A stretch of DNA of 36,552 bases from Rhodospirillaceae bacterium (lineage in GTDB: Bacteria > Pseudomonadota > Alphaproteobacteria > MPNO01 > UBA830), in assembly GCA_002689465.1 (NCBI GenBank), contig NZGJ01000011.1:59414-95965 (forward strand), in the 5' to 3' direction. This document shows positions 8,674 through 16,718 of this stretch, in pieces (the stretch's first letter is position 1; each line of letters opens with the position of its first letter). Both the position numbers and the translations under genes were made by a program. The notes under the pieces are model-generated. The model was not told where the DNA came from. It saw only the letters and a program-made list of their open reading frames with translations, and did not search any database.

Positions 8674-9774
8674 ATGACCGATCTCAATATCGCACTGATC
8701 GGGTGCGGCCGCATTTCCGGGCATCACGCGCAGTCGATAAACCAGGTAGAAGGAATCCGGCTGGCGGCCGTCTGTGATTTGGTTCCGGAGCGGGCGGCGG
8801 ATTACGCAACGGCTCACAATGTTCCCGCTTTTGAGAGCTACCACGAGATGCTCGCACAAGTGCCGGAGATCGATATTGTCTCGATCAACACGCCGTCCGG
8901 CATGCACCATGAACATGCGCTCGATATGATTGAACGCTACGGCAAACATGTTGTTGTAGAAAAGCCGACCTTTATGCGACCGTCGCAGCTCGATGCCGCG
9001 CTCGCCGCCGCCAACCGCGCCGGCGTCCGGGTTTTTCCTGTCTTTCAGAACCGGTACAACAAGGCGGTGGCCCGCGTCCGCAGCGCGCTGCAGAACCGCG
9101 AGCTTGGCGACATTCGAACCGTCTCGGTCCGACTGCGCTGGTGCCGCCCGCAGCGCTACTACGATATGGCACCGTGGCGCGGCACGTTTTCCCACGATGG
9201 CGGCGCGTTGACCAATCAGACGATTCACCATGTGGATCTGTTGCGCCACCTGGGCGGCGATGTGCGTCGCGTCAACGCCGTGATGCGGACCCTCGGTGCT
9301 GATATTGAAGTGGAAGACACGACGGTGGCCACAATTGAATATGCTACAGGTGCAATCGCGACACTGGAATCGACAACCGCAGCGAGGCCCGACGATTTTG
9401 AAGCGTCGATCTCTCTCGTCTGTTCAGAAGGTCTTGCTCAGATAGGCGGCATTGCCGTGAACGAGCTACAGATATTTTCCCCCGACCCGGGTGCATGTGC
9501 GCCGAGTAGTGAAGATTTCGTTGGTATCAAAGGTCACGGGGCGGTCTACGGCTATGGTCACCGCGCGATGTATGACGACATCGTCGGCGCGCTTAACAAT
9601 CGCGTCGACTATCCCGTTTCCGCCGCCGATTGCCGGGATACCCTGAGGCTACTGCACGCATTCTACTGCTCTGACGAATCCGGCGGCTGGGTCGATGTTG
9701 ATGGCGATGCTGAATCCGAGCGACTTGGCCGGTCTGACGAAGCGATCTCGGCCATATACAGGACGCCGCTGTGA
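8674..9774 (+). CDS. Gfo/Idh/MocA-family oxidoreductase
   Basis: A 366-residue NAD(P)-dependent dehydrogenase. The N-terminal Rossmann fold opens with IALIGCGRISGHH (glycines 10, 12 and 16) and the conserved EKP lies at 96-98. The middle segment ending NQTIHHVDLLRHLGG carries the catalytic-region histidines of the family (the usual GG...D.g.H.iD). Members oxidise C3 or reduce keto groups of nucleotide sugars, as WlbA/WbpB and KijD10 do. It ends in a 4-base overlap with a second member of the family, and such pairs often catalyse successive steps on one sugar (inference). Confidence 0.88.
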   Translation: MTDLNIALIGCGRISGHHAQSINQVEGIRLAAVCDLVPERAADYATAHNVPAFESYHEMLAQVPEIDIVSINTPSGMHHEHALDMIERYGKHVVVEKPTFMRPSQLDAALAAANRAGVRVFPVFQNRYNKAVARVRSALQNRELGDIRTVSVRLRWCRPQRYYDMAPWRGTFSHDGGALTNQTIHHVDLLRHLGGDVRRVNAVMRTLGADIEVEDTTVATIEYATGAIATLESTTAARPDDFEASISLVCSEGLAQIGGIAVNELQIFSPDPGACAPSSEDFVGIKGHGAVYGYGHRAMYDDIVGALNNRVDYPVSAADCRDTLRLLHAFYCSDESGGWVDVDGDAESERLGRSDEAISAIYRTPL

Positions 9775-10832
9775 CATCGCCGCTGCGTATCGGCATTGCC
9801 GGATATGGTGTCGTTGGCAAACGACGCCGAAATGTTGCGGATGCGCGAGACGATATGAACGTCGTTGCCGTCTGCGATCAGTATTTCGACGACAGCGGCA
9901 CAATGGAGGATGGCGTCCGGTATTACCGGCACTTCCGCGACTTGTTGACCGCAGATCTGGACGCCTTGTTTGTTAGCATCAGCAATGATATGGCCGCAGA
10001 GGTCACTGTTGCCGGCCTTGAACGCGGACTTCACGTATTTTGCGAAAAGCCGCCTGGCCGCAATCTGGACGATATCGCGCGGGTGAGGGCGGTTGCCGCC
10101 AAGCGACCTGACCAGAAGCTGAAATATGGCTTCAATCACCGCTATCACGATTCGGTCCGCGAATCGCTCGATATCGTGGCGTCCGGTGATCTTGGCCGGG
10201 TCATCAATATGAAAGGCCTTTACGGAAAATCCCAACTGGTTACGTTCGGCCAGACGTCGTGGCGCACTGATCGCGCGCTCGCCGGCGGCGGCGTTTTGCT
10301 CGATCAGGGGATCCATATGGTTGATTTGATTCGTCTGTTTGGTGGAGAATTCGAGGACGTTCACAGCTTCATCTCAAACGATTACTGGAAGCATGACGTC
10401 GAGGACAACGCCTACGCCCTGATGCGCAGCGCAAGCGGCGTGGTCGCGATGTTGCATTCCTCCGCGACCCAGTGGCGCCACCGCTTCAACCTCGACATCA
10501 CACTGGAAAAGGGATCGATCGTTCTGTCGGGCATCCTCTCGGGGTCGAAAAGCTACGGTGCGGAGACGCTGACGATCGCGCACGCTGGTGAAGATGACAT
10601 GGGTGACCCGCTCGAACAGAACACGCGGTACAATACCGATCCGTCCTGGGCAGCCGAGGTCGATGAGTTCGCCCGTGCAATTTCCGACAATGCCAAGATC
10701 GTTCACGGCTCCGTGGACGACGCCTATCAGACAATGGAACTGGTGTGCCGAATATATGCCGCTGATGCGGCGTGGCGGGATCGTTGGAATCTGACTGTTG
10801 AGCCGACCGTAAGCAGTGAAATCGCCCGATGA
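9771..10832 (+). CDS. Gfo/Idh/MocA-family oxidoreductase (second, overlapping)
   Basis: A 353-residue member of the same family: RIGIAGYGVVGKRR gives the GxGxxG at residues 11-16, CEKPPGRN carries the EKP at 92-94, and GGGVLLDQGIHMVDLIRLFGG is the catalytic-region signature with its aspartate and histidine. It is only distantly similar to the preceding copy by eye, so the two are diverged paralogues rather than a recent duplication. Its GTG start lies within the stop of the upstream gene (GTGA), which indicates coupling. A short ORF begins at its own stop (see 10829). Confidence 0.87.
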   Translation: MTSPLRIGIAGYGVVGKRRRNVADARDDMNVVAVCDQYFDDSGTMEDGVRYYRHFRDLLTADLDALFVSISNDMAAEVTVAGLERGLHVFCEKPPGRNLDDIARVRAVAAKRPDQKLKYGFNHRYHDSVRESLDIVASGDLGRVINMKGLYGKSQLVTFGQTSWRTDRALAGGGVLLDQGIHMVDLIRLFGGEFEDVHSFISNDYWKHDVEDNAYALMRSASGVVAMLHSSATQWRHRFNLDITLEKGSIVLSGILSGSKSYGAETLTIAHAGEDDMGDPLEQNTRYNTDPSWAAEVDEFARAISDNAKIVHGSVDDAYQTMELVCRIYAADAAWRDRWNLTVEPTVSSEIAR

Positions 10833-10945
10833 TGACCACCTGCGTTCAGGCGGCAGACGGCTTCGCGCCAAAATCCCTGCCCACAATTCGATCTAACGGA
10901 GCGGACTCTGAAGCGGGATACCTGAATGATGTTCCAATTGAATAA
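10829..10945 (+). CDS. Possible small or truncated ORF (38 aa) coupled to the Gfo/Idh gene
   Basis: ATG at 10829 overlaps the TGA of the preceding dehydrogenase (ATGA) and opens 38 codons ending at TAA 10943-10945. The peptide is hydrophilic, with GFAPKSLPTI and a final NDVPIE, and matches nothing I recognise. The coupled start looks like a real operon gene, but it runs into an AT-rich stretch where the frame closes. It may be the surviving front of a gene cut by insertion of the AT-richer FkbM gene downstream. Chance is also possible. Confidence 0.25.
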   Translation: MMTTCVQAADGFAPKSLPTIRSNGADSEAGYLNDVPIE

Positions 10946-10971
10946 AATAAATTCACGTTTTCACCCGATGG

Positions 10972-10977
10972 TATAAT
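10972..10977 (+). promoter_or_regulatory. Possible sigma-70-type -10 box upstream of the FkbM gene
   Basis: TATAAT is a perfect -10 hexamer in an AT-rich patch (about 10935-10990) within the longest gap of this region, 78 bases before the FkbM ATG. No good -35 lies 16-18 bases upstream, so this is tentative. It would start a new transcript for the block from 11056. Confidence 0.3.
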
Positions 10978-11055
10978 GGTGCGCGTTTCAAATACCGTTA
11001 GACCGAGCCGTACAGGATTCCAATTTGTTACCTGACATTCAGATAGTCGGCTGCC

Positions 11056-11988
11056 ATGTCGATTAAAAATTTAATCATCAATCTTATCGAGCGTCGGTGG
11101 CTAGGCGCCCCTCTGCGCGTTGTCGGGCGACTAACCCGTCGTCGGCGCTATCTGGGCGGATTGATCAATCCGTTCTATCTGCCCACAACACTGGTGGAGA
11201 ACGGAGTTGCTAGGCTTATTGCCTATCCCGATTCTTATATCGATCTAGTTTCCGGTCTAAGGGGCGCGGTCCGGCTTTCAACGCGAACCTTCGAACCTGA
11301 AGTCAGTTATTTGATCCAGACACTGATCGATGAAGATGACGTTATTCTGGATATCGGAGCAAACGTTGGGCTCCATACTGTCAGGTTTGCGCAGTTGGCT
11401 CACAAAGGACACGTGTATGCCTTTGAGCCAGTGAAAGAGATGGCGAAGCGCCTGTCGCAAAACTGTTCGCTCAACCGGGTCGAAAATGTCACGATCGTGG
11501 ATTGTGCTCTGGGTGTGCGCAACGAGACACTGCCTATCTCTGTGAATGTTGCCGGCATCGGCCTTGAAGGCACGAGCTCTCTAACCGGTAGTTTTCATGT
11601 TGAAGATCACCCAGAGAATTATGAAACGCGAAATGTTCCCGTTCGTAGGCTCGATGATTTGATCCAAGAGCTTGGTATCGACAGCCGTATTAGTTTAATA
11701 AAAATGGATACTGAAGGCTTTGAGACCTTCGTAATTGAAGGGGCGCTTGAGACACTGAGAAAAAATAACCCGGTCATGATTATTGAAGCCCATAGCCGTC
11801 GACTTAAGGCTGCCGGTAAGTCATTTGATTGGTATCTTGAAACTTTCCCCGATTATCACATATTTATTATGCCGGCTATAAGCCGAACCAACCCCTATCT
11901 CCGGCTGGAACCGCTTGGTCCAAACCAGCCTGAAATTGCGGTGAATTTGCTCCTGCTCCCGTCTGCTAAGTTTCATTCAGTCGGATAA
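11056..11988 (+). CDS. FkbM-family methyltransferase
   Basis: A 310-residue protein with the full FkbM pattern. Motif I is VILDIGANVGLHT, then VYAFEPVKEMAKRL, NVTIVDCALG, the acidic strand SLIKMDTEGFE, then GALETLRKNNPVMIIEAH. These enzymes O-methylate sugar hydroxyls or related groups. It is bounded by gaps of more than 90 bases on both sides and uses more AT-ending codons (TTA, ATA, AAA, AAT) than the genes around it, which suggests separate acquisition. The first 65 residues before the fold are basic and could be a membrane-associating extension. Confidence 0.88.
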   Translation: MSIKNLIINLIERRWLGAPLRVVGRLTRRRRYLGGLINPFYLPTTLVENGVARLIAYPDSYIDLVSGLRGAVRLSTRTFEPEVSYLIQTLIDEDDVILDIGANVGLHTVRFAQLAHKGHVYAFEPVKEMAKRLSQNCSLNRVENVTIVDCALGVRNETLPISVNVAGIGLEGTSSLTGSFHVEDHPENYETRNVPVRRLDDLIQELGIDSRISLIKMDTEGFETFVIEGALETLRKNNPVMIIEAHSRRLKAAGKSFDWYLETFPDYHIFIMPAISRTNPYLRLEPLGPNQPEIAVNLLLLPSAKFHSVG

Positions 11989-12082
11989 CGGTGGGCCCAT
12001 TCGTCGCCCTGCCGCACCCGCGTGAAGTAAAAGGGGTGTTAGCATTTTACAGAACGCTACTGTTCCAAAGAGAAGTTGATCA

Positions 12083-12847
12083 ATGACAACCTATGGGATC
12101 ATCCCCGCCCGGATGGCCGCAAGCCGATTCCCCGGGAAACCGCTTTATCCGATCGCCGGCAAACCCATGCTGGAGCATGTCTATGAACGCGCCAAGCTTG
12201 CCTGGGACTGGGATGTGCTGTGCATCGCAACCTGCGACGAGGAAATCCGGCAATATGCCGAGGGGCGTGGATATCCGGCGGTGATGACGCTCGATACACA
12301 CACCCGCGCACTCGACCGCGTCGCCGAGGCCTATACGGTAATCTCCGATACCGAATCGGAGGATGACATCGTTGTCTGCGTGCAGGGGGATGAGCCGCTT
12401 CTGGCGATGGATACGATTTCGGCAGTGATCGAACCGTTCGGCAGCGATCCTAACGTCGAAGGTACCATGCTTGCCGTGCCGATTACCGATGAAACGCTCT
12501 ACAGGAATCCGGATATCGTGAAGATCATTCACGATCTGAATGGCAACGTGCTCTATACAAGCCGCCAGCCGGTACCCTATTGCAAGGCGTTCACACCAGA
12601 AATAGGCGCGCTGCGTGTCGGCGGCATTTTCGGGTTCCGCTGGCATTTTCTGAAATGGTTTACCGACCTGCCGGAATCGCCGCTTGAGCAGGTAGAATCT
12701 TGCGATAGCAATCGGATACCTGACAATGGCCGTTTCCAGCGCCTCGCGCCTATTGCGGCCCGGCCCTATTTTTCGGTCGACAGCCCCGAGGACATTGCGC
12801 TGGTCGAAGCGGCTTTGCCCGACGATCCTATGTGGGGAAAGTATTAA
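12083..12847 (+). CDS. KdsB-like CMP-sugar (3-deoxy-manno-octulosonate-type) cytidylyltransferase
   Basis: A 254-residue nucleotidyltransferase. GIIPARMAASRFPGKPLYPI is the CTP-binding loop of KdsB/NeuA-like enzymes, CVQGDEPLL holds the metal-binding aspartate, NPDIVKIIHD and SRQPVPYCK match KdsB substrate-site strands, and SVDSPEDIALVE is the usual ending. The family activates Kdo or related 2-ulosonic acids as CMP-sugars. Between the PLEQVE helix and the end, the usual LEQLR stretch is replaced by SCDSNRIPDNG, so the substrate may not be plain Kdo. AGAGAAG upstream of ATG 12083 is a plausible ribosome site. It heads a block of tightly spaced genes through 17669. Confidence 0.8.
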   Translation: MTTYGIIPARMAASRFPGKPLYPIAGKPMLEHVYERAKLAWDWDVLCIATCDEEIRQYAEGRGYPAVMTLDTHTRALDRVAEAYTVISDTESEDDIVVCVQGDEPLLAMDTISAVIEPFGSDPNVEGTMLAVPITDETLYRNPDIVKIIHDLNGNVLYTSRQPVPYCKAFTPEIGALRVGGIFGFRWHFLKWFTDLPESPLEQVESCDSNRIPDNGRFQRLAPIAARPYFSVDSPEDIALVEAALPDDPMWGKY

Positions 12848-12853
12848 CCGCGC

Positions 12854-13894
12854 GTGATAGTGTTTCCTCCAGTGCTTAGCCGTTTCGTGCTGATTGTCGC
12901 CGCAAGTGCGTTTGCGCTTTTAGTGTCTGAATACAGCGTCCGGCTGGCGGTCCCGAAATACGACCCCGCCGGACATATTGCGTTTTTTGTGGACCCCGCG
13001 ACGGGAATCCAGCTTGGGAAGCCGAATAGCAAGACCCGACAGATTAAGAATTCCGGCGATTACGATGTCGAGGTTGTTTTCAATCGTCATGGTCTTCGCG
13101 ACAGTCGTGATGTTGCAAATGGCAGGGCGGAGAATCTCTACGTTGTCGGCGATTCATTCGCATTCGGGTGGGGCGTCAAGCAGGACGAACGGTTTTCCAG
13201 CGTGCTGGAAAATCTGACCGGGCGTCAGGTCTATAATATCGCCACGACCGAAAACTTTGATGGTTACGAACGACTTCTTGCTTATTCAGCCGGACAGGGT
13301 GCGAAAATTCGGGACGTCATTTTGGCAATCAACATGATTGATGACGTTCAAGATTATGGTGCGGCTTCCAAAAAAACCGCCAGGTCTTTGGCAAAACCTG
13401 TCCCTGAGCCGCCAGTGGCAATAACGCTGCAGCGCGTGAAACAATTTCTGATCACGCATTCGGCGCTCTATTTTTTGGCCACATCCGCTATCGGATCAAT
13501 CGATGTGTTGCGGCGGGTACTGATCCGGCTTGGGTTCGTGAAGACGCTGAACGCAGTGACCGGTGGGCGGCCTGGCGATCTCGCTGTTCGTTCGACAGCC
13601 GATCGTATTCTGGCGCTGTCAAAAAGGTATAATCTGACGGTTATGCTCATTCCCTCTCGTGGAATATGGGTCGGTGGCAACCGACAGGCGACGGCGGACG
13701 CGCACACAAAGTTCGGCGATGAACTTCGCCGACGGGGTCTGGCCGTGATTGATATGCGATCGGTGATGGAAGCGACGGGCAATCCCATGGGGTTTCATTT
13801 TCTGAATGATGGTCACTGGCGCCCCCGGGGGCATGCACTTGCCGCGCAGACTCTCGCCGACAAATTGAAATTGCGGCTGCAACGGCCGGAATGA
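12854..13894 (+). CDS. SGNH/GDSL-like hydrolase, membrane anchored (partner of MBOAT)
   Basis: A 346-residue protein beginning with an uncleaved-looking signal anchor (hydrophobic about residues 8-24). YVVGDSFAFG carries the SGNH block I serine (S101), NDGHW holds D319 and H321 of the catalytic Asp-x-His, and a second histidine follows at 327. AlgJ/AlgX-like proteins of this kind work at the periplasmic face and pass or place acyl groups on a polysaccharide together with an MBOAT protein. The MBOAT gene follows 13 bases downstream. The start is a GTG at 12854, six bases after the KdsB-like stop; a GTG at 12863 is the alternative. Confidence 0.8.
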   Translation: MIVFPPVLSRFVLIVAASAFALLVSEYSVRLAVPKYDPAGHIAFFVDPATGIQLGKPNSKTRQIKNSGDYDVEVVFNRHGLRDSRDVANGRAENLYVVGDSFAFGWGVKQDERFSSVLENLTGRQVYNIATTENFDGYERLLAYSAGQGAKIRDVILAINMIDDVQDYGAASKKTARSLAKPVPEPPVAITLQRVKQFLITHSALYFLATSAIGSIDVLRRVLIRLGFVKTLNAVTGGRPGDLAVRSTADRILALSKRYNLTVMLIPSRGIWVGGNRQATADAHTKFGDELRRRGLAVIDMRSVMEATGNPMGFHFLNDGHWRPRGHALAAQTLADKLKLRLQRPE

Positions 13895-13907
13895 CCTAAG
13901 CCCACAG

Positions 13908-15395
13908 ATGCTTTTCAGTACGCCCGAATTTCTGTTTCTTTTTCTGCCCGTGACGTTCCTTGGGTTCGCAATTGTCAGTGCGGCAATCTCGTTGCGCGCA
14001 GGAACATATTGGCTCACGGTCGCGTCCCTGTTCTTCTATGGCTACTGGGATACGTCCCTTCTGCCGCTGATTGTTCTGAGCATCGTCGCCAACTTTGGCC
14101 TGGGTCGGGTGCTGTTCGTCAACCGGTCGAAGGCTGTTTTGATCGTCGGCCTGTGTTTCAATCTTGGGCTGCTAGGCTATTTCAAGTACGCCGGGTTTCT
14201 TGTCGGGAATGTCGAGAGTCTCCTTGGCATGAGGATCGCCGAGCTAAATATCGTTTTGCCATTGGCGATTTCATTTTTCACGTTCCAGCAGGTCGCGTAT
14301 CTGGTCGATGTCTATAAACGACGCGCAGTCGAGCCCGATTTTCTGAACTACTGCCTGTTTGTTTCATTTTTTCCACAACTGATTTCTGGGCCGATTGTTC
14401 ATCACAGCGAAATGATGCCGCAATTCAGGGACGCGGCGCGTAAATGGTTCAGCCGGAAACTGTTCCTGGTTGCGATCGCGTTCATCGTCATTGGTCTCTA
14501 CAAGAAAGTCGTTCTTGCGAATGGGATTGCGCCAATAGCCGATGGGGTGTTCCTGGCCGCGCAGACCGGCGTTCCCGCTTTCTGGGATGCCTGGAAAGGC
14601 GCGCTCGCATACACCTTTCAGATTTATTTCGATTTTTCGGGCTACACGGATATGGCTGTAGGGATCGCCTTGCTGTTTGGGATTCGTCTGCCGATGAATT
14701 TCAATTCACCTTACAAGGCTGTCAGTATCATTGATTTCTGGCGTCGCTGGCACATGACGCTGTCACGCTTTATTCGTGACTATGTATATATCCCGCTGGG
14801 GGGTGGACGCGCCGGCAAGTCTCGTCGCTATGTAAATTTGATGCTCGCGATGCTGATTGGCGGTCTGTGGCACGGCGCTGGATGGACATTCGTTATCTGG
14901 GGTGGTTTGCATGGACTGTATCTGATTATAAATCATGGATGGCGCCGCTTCGGGCCTAAATCGGCGAAGCCGGGCTTGGTATCAGTGTGGAGCGGCCGGA
15001 TATTGACTTTTCTTGCGATCGTCGTCGCCTGGGTGTTCTTTCGGGCAGACGACATCGGAGATGCAACGCGGGTTTTGACGGGAATGTCAGGATTCGGTGA
15101 AGGAGGACTGTTCGCGGCCCGAGCCCAGGATGTCATGGTTCTAGCGGTGATGTTCCTGATAGTATGGTTCACGCCGAATTCATGCGAAATGTTCCGTTCT
15201 GTAAAGCCGGTTCTCATGCTTTATAGTGATGCGGATGCGGAACCACCGGTGGTTGCCGGCGCGCACTTACTAGCGGTGTTGCGCTTAAAGTATTATGCGC
15301 TTACGCCTCTTCTCATTGTGATCGGACTGGTTGGTTTGCTGATCGTTATTGACGGCGGTAAACAGTCTCAAAACTTTATCTACATGATATTCTGA
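13908..15395 (+). CDS. MBOAT-family O-acyltransferase (AlgI/PatA-like)
   Basis: A 495-residue polytopic membrane protein with about 10-12 hydrophobic segments. It has the AlgI-type core: SFFTFQQVAYLVDVY, FSGYTDMAVGIA, NFNSPYKAVSIIDFWRRWH, IRDYVYIPLGG, and GGLWHGAGWTFVIWGGLHG. The last contains H322 and H335, the conserved MBOAT histidines, of which one is catalytic. It would move an acyl (usually acetyl) group from a cytoplasmic donor to the periplasm for glycan O-acylation together with the SGNH protein just upstream. It starts 13 bases after that gene and ends 4 bases before the SIS gene. Confidence 0.9.
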   Translation: MLFSTPEFLFLFLPVTFLGFAIVSAAISLRAGTYWLTVASLFFYGYWDTSLLPLIVLSIVANFGLGRVLFVNRSKAVLIVGLCFNLGLLGYFKYAGFLVGNVESLLGMRIAELNIVLPLAISFFTFQQVAYLVDVYKRRAVEPDFLNYCLFVSFFPQLISGPIVHHSEMMPQFRDAARKWFSRKLFLVAIAFIVIGLYKKVVLANGIAPIADGVFLAAQTGVPAFWDAWKGALAYTFQIYFDFSGYTDMAVGIALLFGIRLPMNFNSPYKAVSIIDFWRRWHMTLSRFIRDYVYIPLGGGRAGKSRRYVNLMLAMLIGGLWHGAGWTFVIWGGLHGLYLIINHGWRRFGPKSAKPGLVSVWSGRILTFLAIVVAWVFFRADDIGDATRVLTGMSGFGEGGLFAARAQDVMVLAVMFLIVWFTPNSCEMFRSVKPVLMLYSDADAEPPVVAGAHLLAVLRLKYYALTPLLIVIGLVGLLIVIDGGKQSQNFIYMIF

Positions 15396-15399
15396 ACTC

Positions 15400-16029
15400 A
15401 TGAACAAAATTGATGAACTCACCAAAATGCATGCCGAAGATCCGGCTGGGTATGCTCGCGCCTATCTCGATTATCTTGCGTCGTGCTTCAAGGCGCTAGA
15501 CAGCGACGCCATTGAATCCTTTATCCGGCTGCTTCTTGCAGCCCGCGTCTCCGGGAATACGGTGTTCTTTATCGGCAATGGCGGCTCGGCTGCGACGGCG
15601 TCCCATTTCGCCAACGATATCTCGATCGGCACCCGCACCGGTGACCACTTGCCGTTTCGCGCGGCAAGTCTGACGGACAATGTCGCCGTCATGACGGCTC
15701 TCGCCAATGATGAAGGCTACGATCGAATGTTTGTGGATCAGCTTCGGGTACATATGCGCGACGGTGATTCTCTGGTGGCGATTTCGGCGTCGGGTAATTC
15801 GCCGAACCTGATTGAAGCTGTGGACTACGCCAAAACACGCGGCGCTACCGTGGTCGGTCTGACCGGTTTCGACGGTGGAAAGCTGCGTCGAAAATCAGAT
15901 ATTTCCCTCCACGTGCCGACCGAAAAAGGCGAGTACGGCCCTGTCGAGGACGTACACATGATCTTTGATCACCTGATCGGTAGCTACCTGATCGCCGAGG
16001 TTAAGCGCCAGGCCGCAGACTTGGCATGA
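15400..16029 (+). CDS. SIS-domain sugar phosphate isomerase, GmhA-like
   Basis: A 209-residue single-domain SIS protein without CBS domains, the length of GmhA/DiaA. FIGNGGSAATASHFAND and AISASGNSPNLIEAV are the two phosphosugar-binding segments, and EDVHMIFDH carries the histidine (H186) that matches the GmhA catalytic histidine. The GmhA catalytic glutamate (E65 in E. coli) aligns with D73 here and its neighbour with N72, so sedoheptulose-7-phosphate isomerisation is not assured. It sits between the MBOAT gene and a HAD phosphatase that it overlaps by 4 bases, suggesting isomerisation then dephosphorylation of a sugar phosphate (inference). Confidence 0.83.
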   Translation: MNKIDELTKMHAEDPAGYARAYLDYLASCFKALDSDAIESFIRLLLAARVSGNTVFFIGNGGSAATASHFANDISIGTRTGDHLPFRAASLTDNVAVMTALANDEGYDRMFVDQLRVHMRDGDSLVAISASGNSPNLIEAVDYAKTRGATVVGLTGFDGGKLRRKSDISLHVPTEKGEYGPVEDVHMIFDHLIGSYLIAEVKRQAADLA

Positions 16030-16706
16030 CTCAGGCGGTTATTTTCGATCTCGATGGAACGCTGATCGACAGCCTGCCTGATGTAATGAATGCGCTGAAT
16101 TCGGTGCTCGCCGATAACAACCGGCGCCCGGTCACGCGTGACGAGGCGAAGCTCATGGTTGGTGGTGGCGCGGAGCCTCTGTTGAACCGCGCATTCGCCG
16201 TCACCGGCGATGTGTTGGCGCCGGAACGGGCACAGTCCTATGTGGAGGCGTTCACGATATATTATCGCGCCGATCCGGCAACTAAGACGACAATTTTCGA
16301 AGGGGTTGTTCCCGCTCTGGAGGCGCTGAGCGCACGTGGGCTGCGGCTCGGTATCTGTACAAATAAACCGCATCAATCGGCGTTGCAGGTGCTCGAAGCG
16401 CTCTCGCTTGACGGTCATTTCTCCGCCTGTTTCGGCAAGGCATCGGTGCCGTTTCACAAACCGGACCGGCGTCATTACGATGAAGTGGCGCAGGCTCTTG
16501 GCGTGTTGCCCGAACACAGTCTGTATGTCGGCGATAGCGAGACCGATGTGGAGACGGCACGCAATGCAGGCGTCCCCATTATTCTTGTGCCCTTTGGGTA
16601 TAGCCGGGCGCCGGTGGGTGACTTGGGAGGCGATCGTGTGATCGAGCATTTCTCTGAACTGCCTGACGTGGTCGATGAATTATTTGCCCAGATAATGACA
16701 TTGTGA
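16026..16706 (+). CDS. HAD-superfamily phosphatase (phosphoglycolate phosphatase-like)
   Basis: A 226-residue HAD hydrolase. Motif I is FDLDGTLIDS with nucleophile D8 and acid D10, motif II lies in GICTNKP, motif III is the lysine of HKPDRRH, and motif IV is VGDSETDVETA. A helical cap of about 70 residues follows motif I, as in Gph, so it is longer than the capless GmhB and KdsC. Members remove phosphate from small sugar or acid phosphates. The ATGA overlap with the SIS gene suggests a paired function: the SIS product may be its substrate (inference). Confidence 0.85.
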   Translation: MTQAVIFDLDGTLIDSLPDVMNALNSVLADNNRRPVTRDEAKLMVGGGAEPLLNRAFAVTGDVLAPERAQSYVEAFTIYYRADPATKTTIFEGVVPALEALSARGLRLGICTNKPHQSALQVLEALSLDGHFSACFGKASVPFHKPDRRHYDEVAQALGVLPEHSLYVGDSETDVETARNAGVPIILVPFGYSRAPVGDLGGDRVIEHFSELPDVVDELFAQIMTL

Positions 16707-16718
16707 GGGCGCCTGCCA

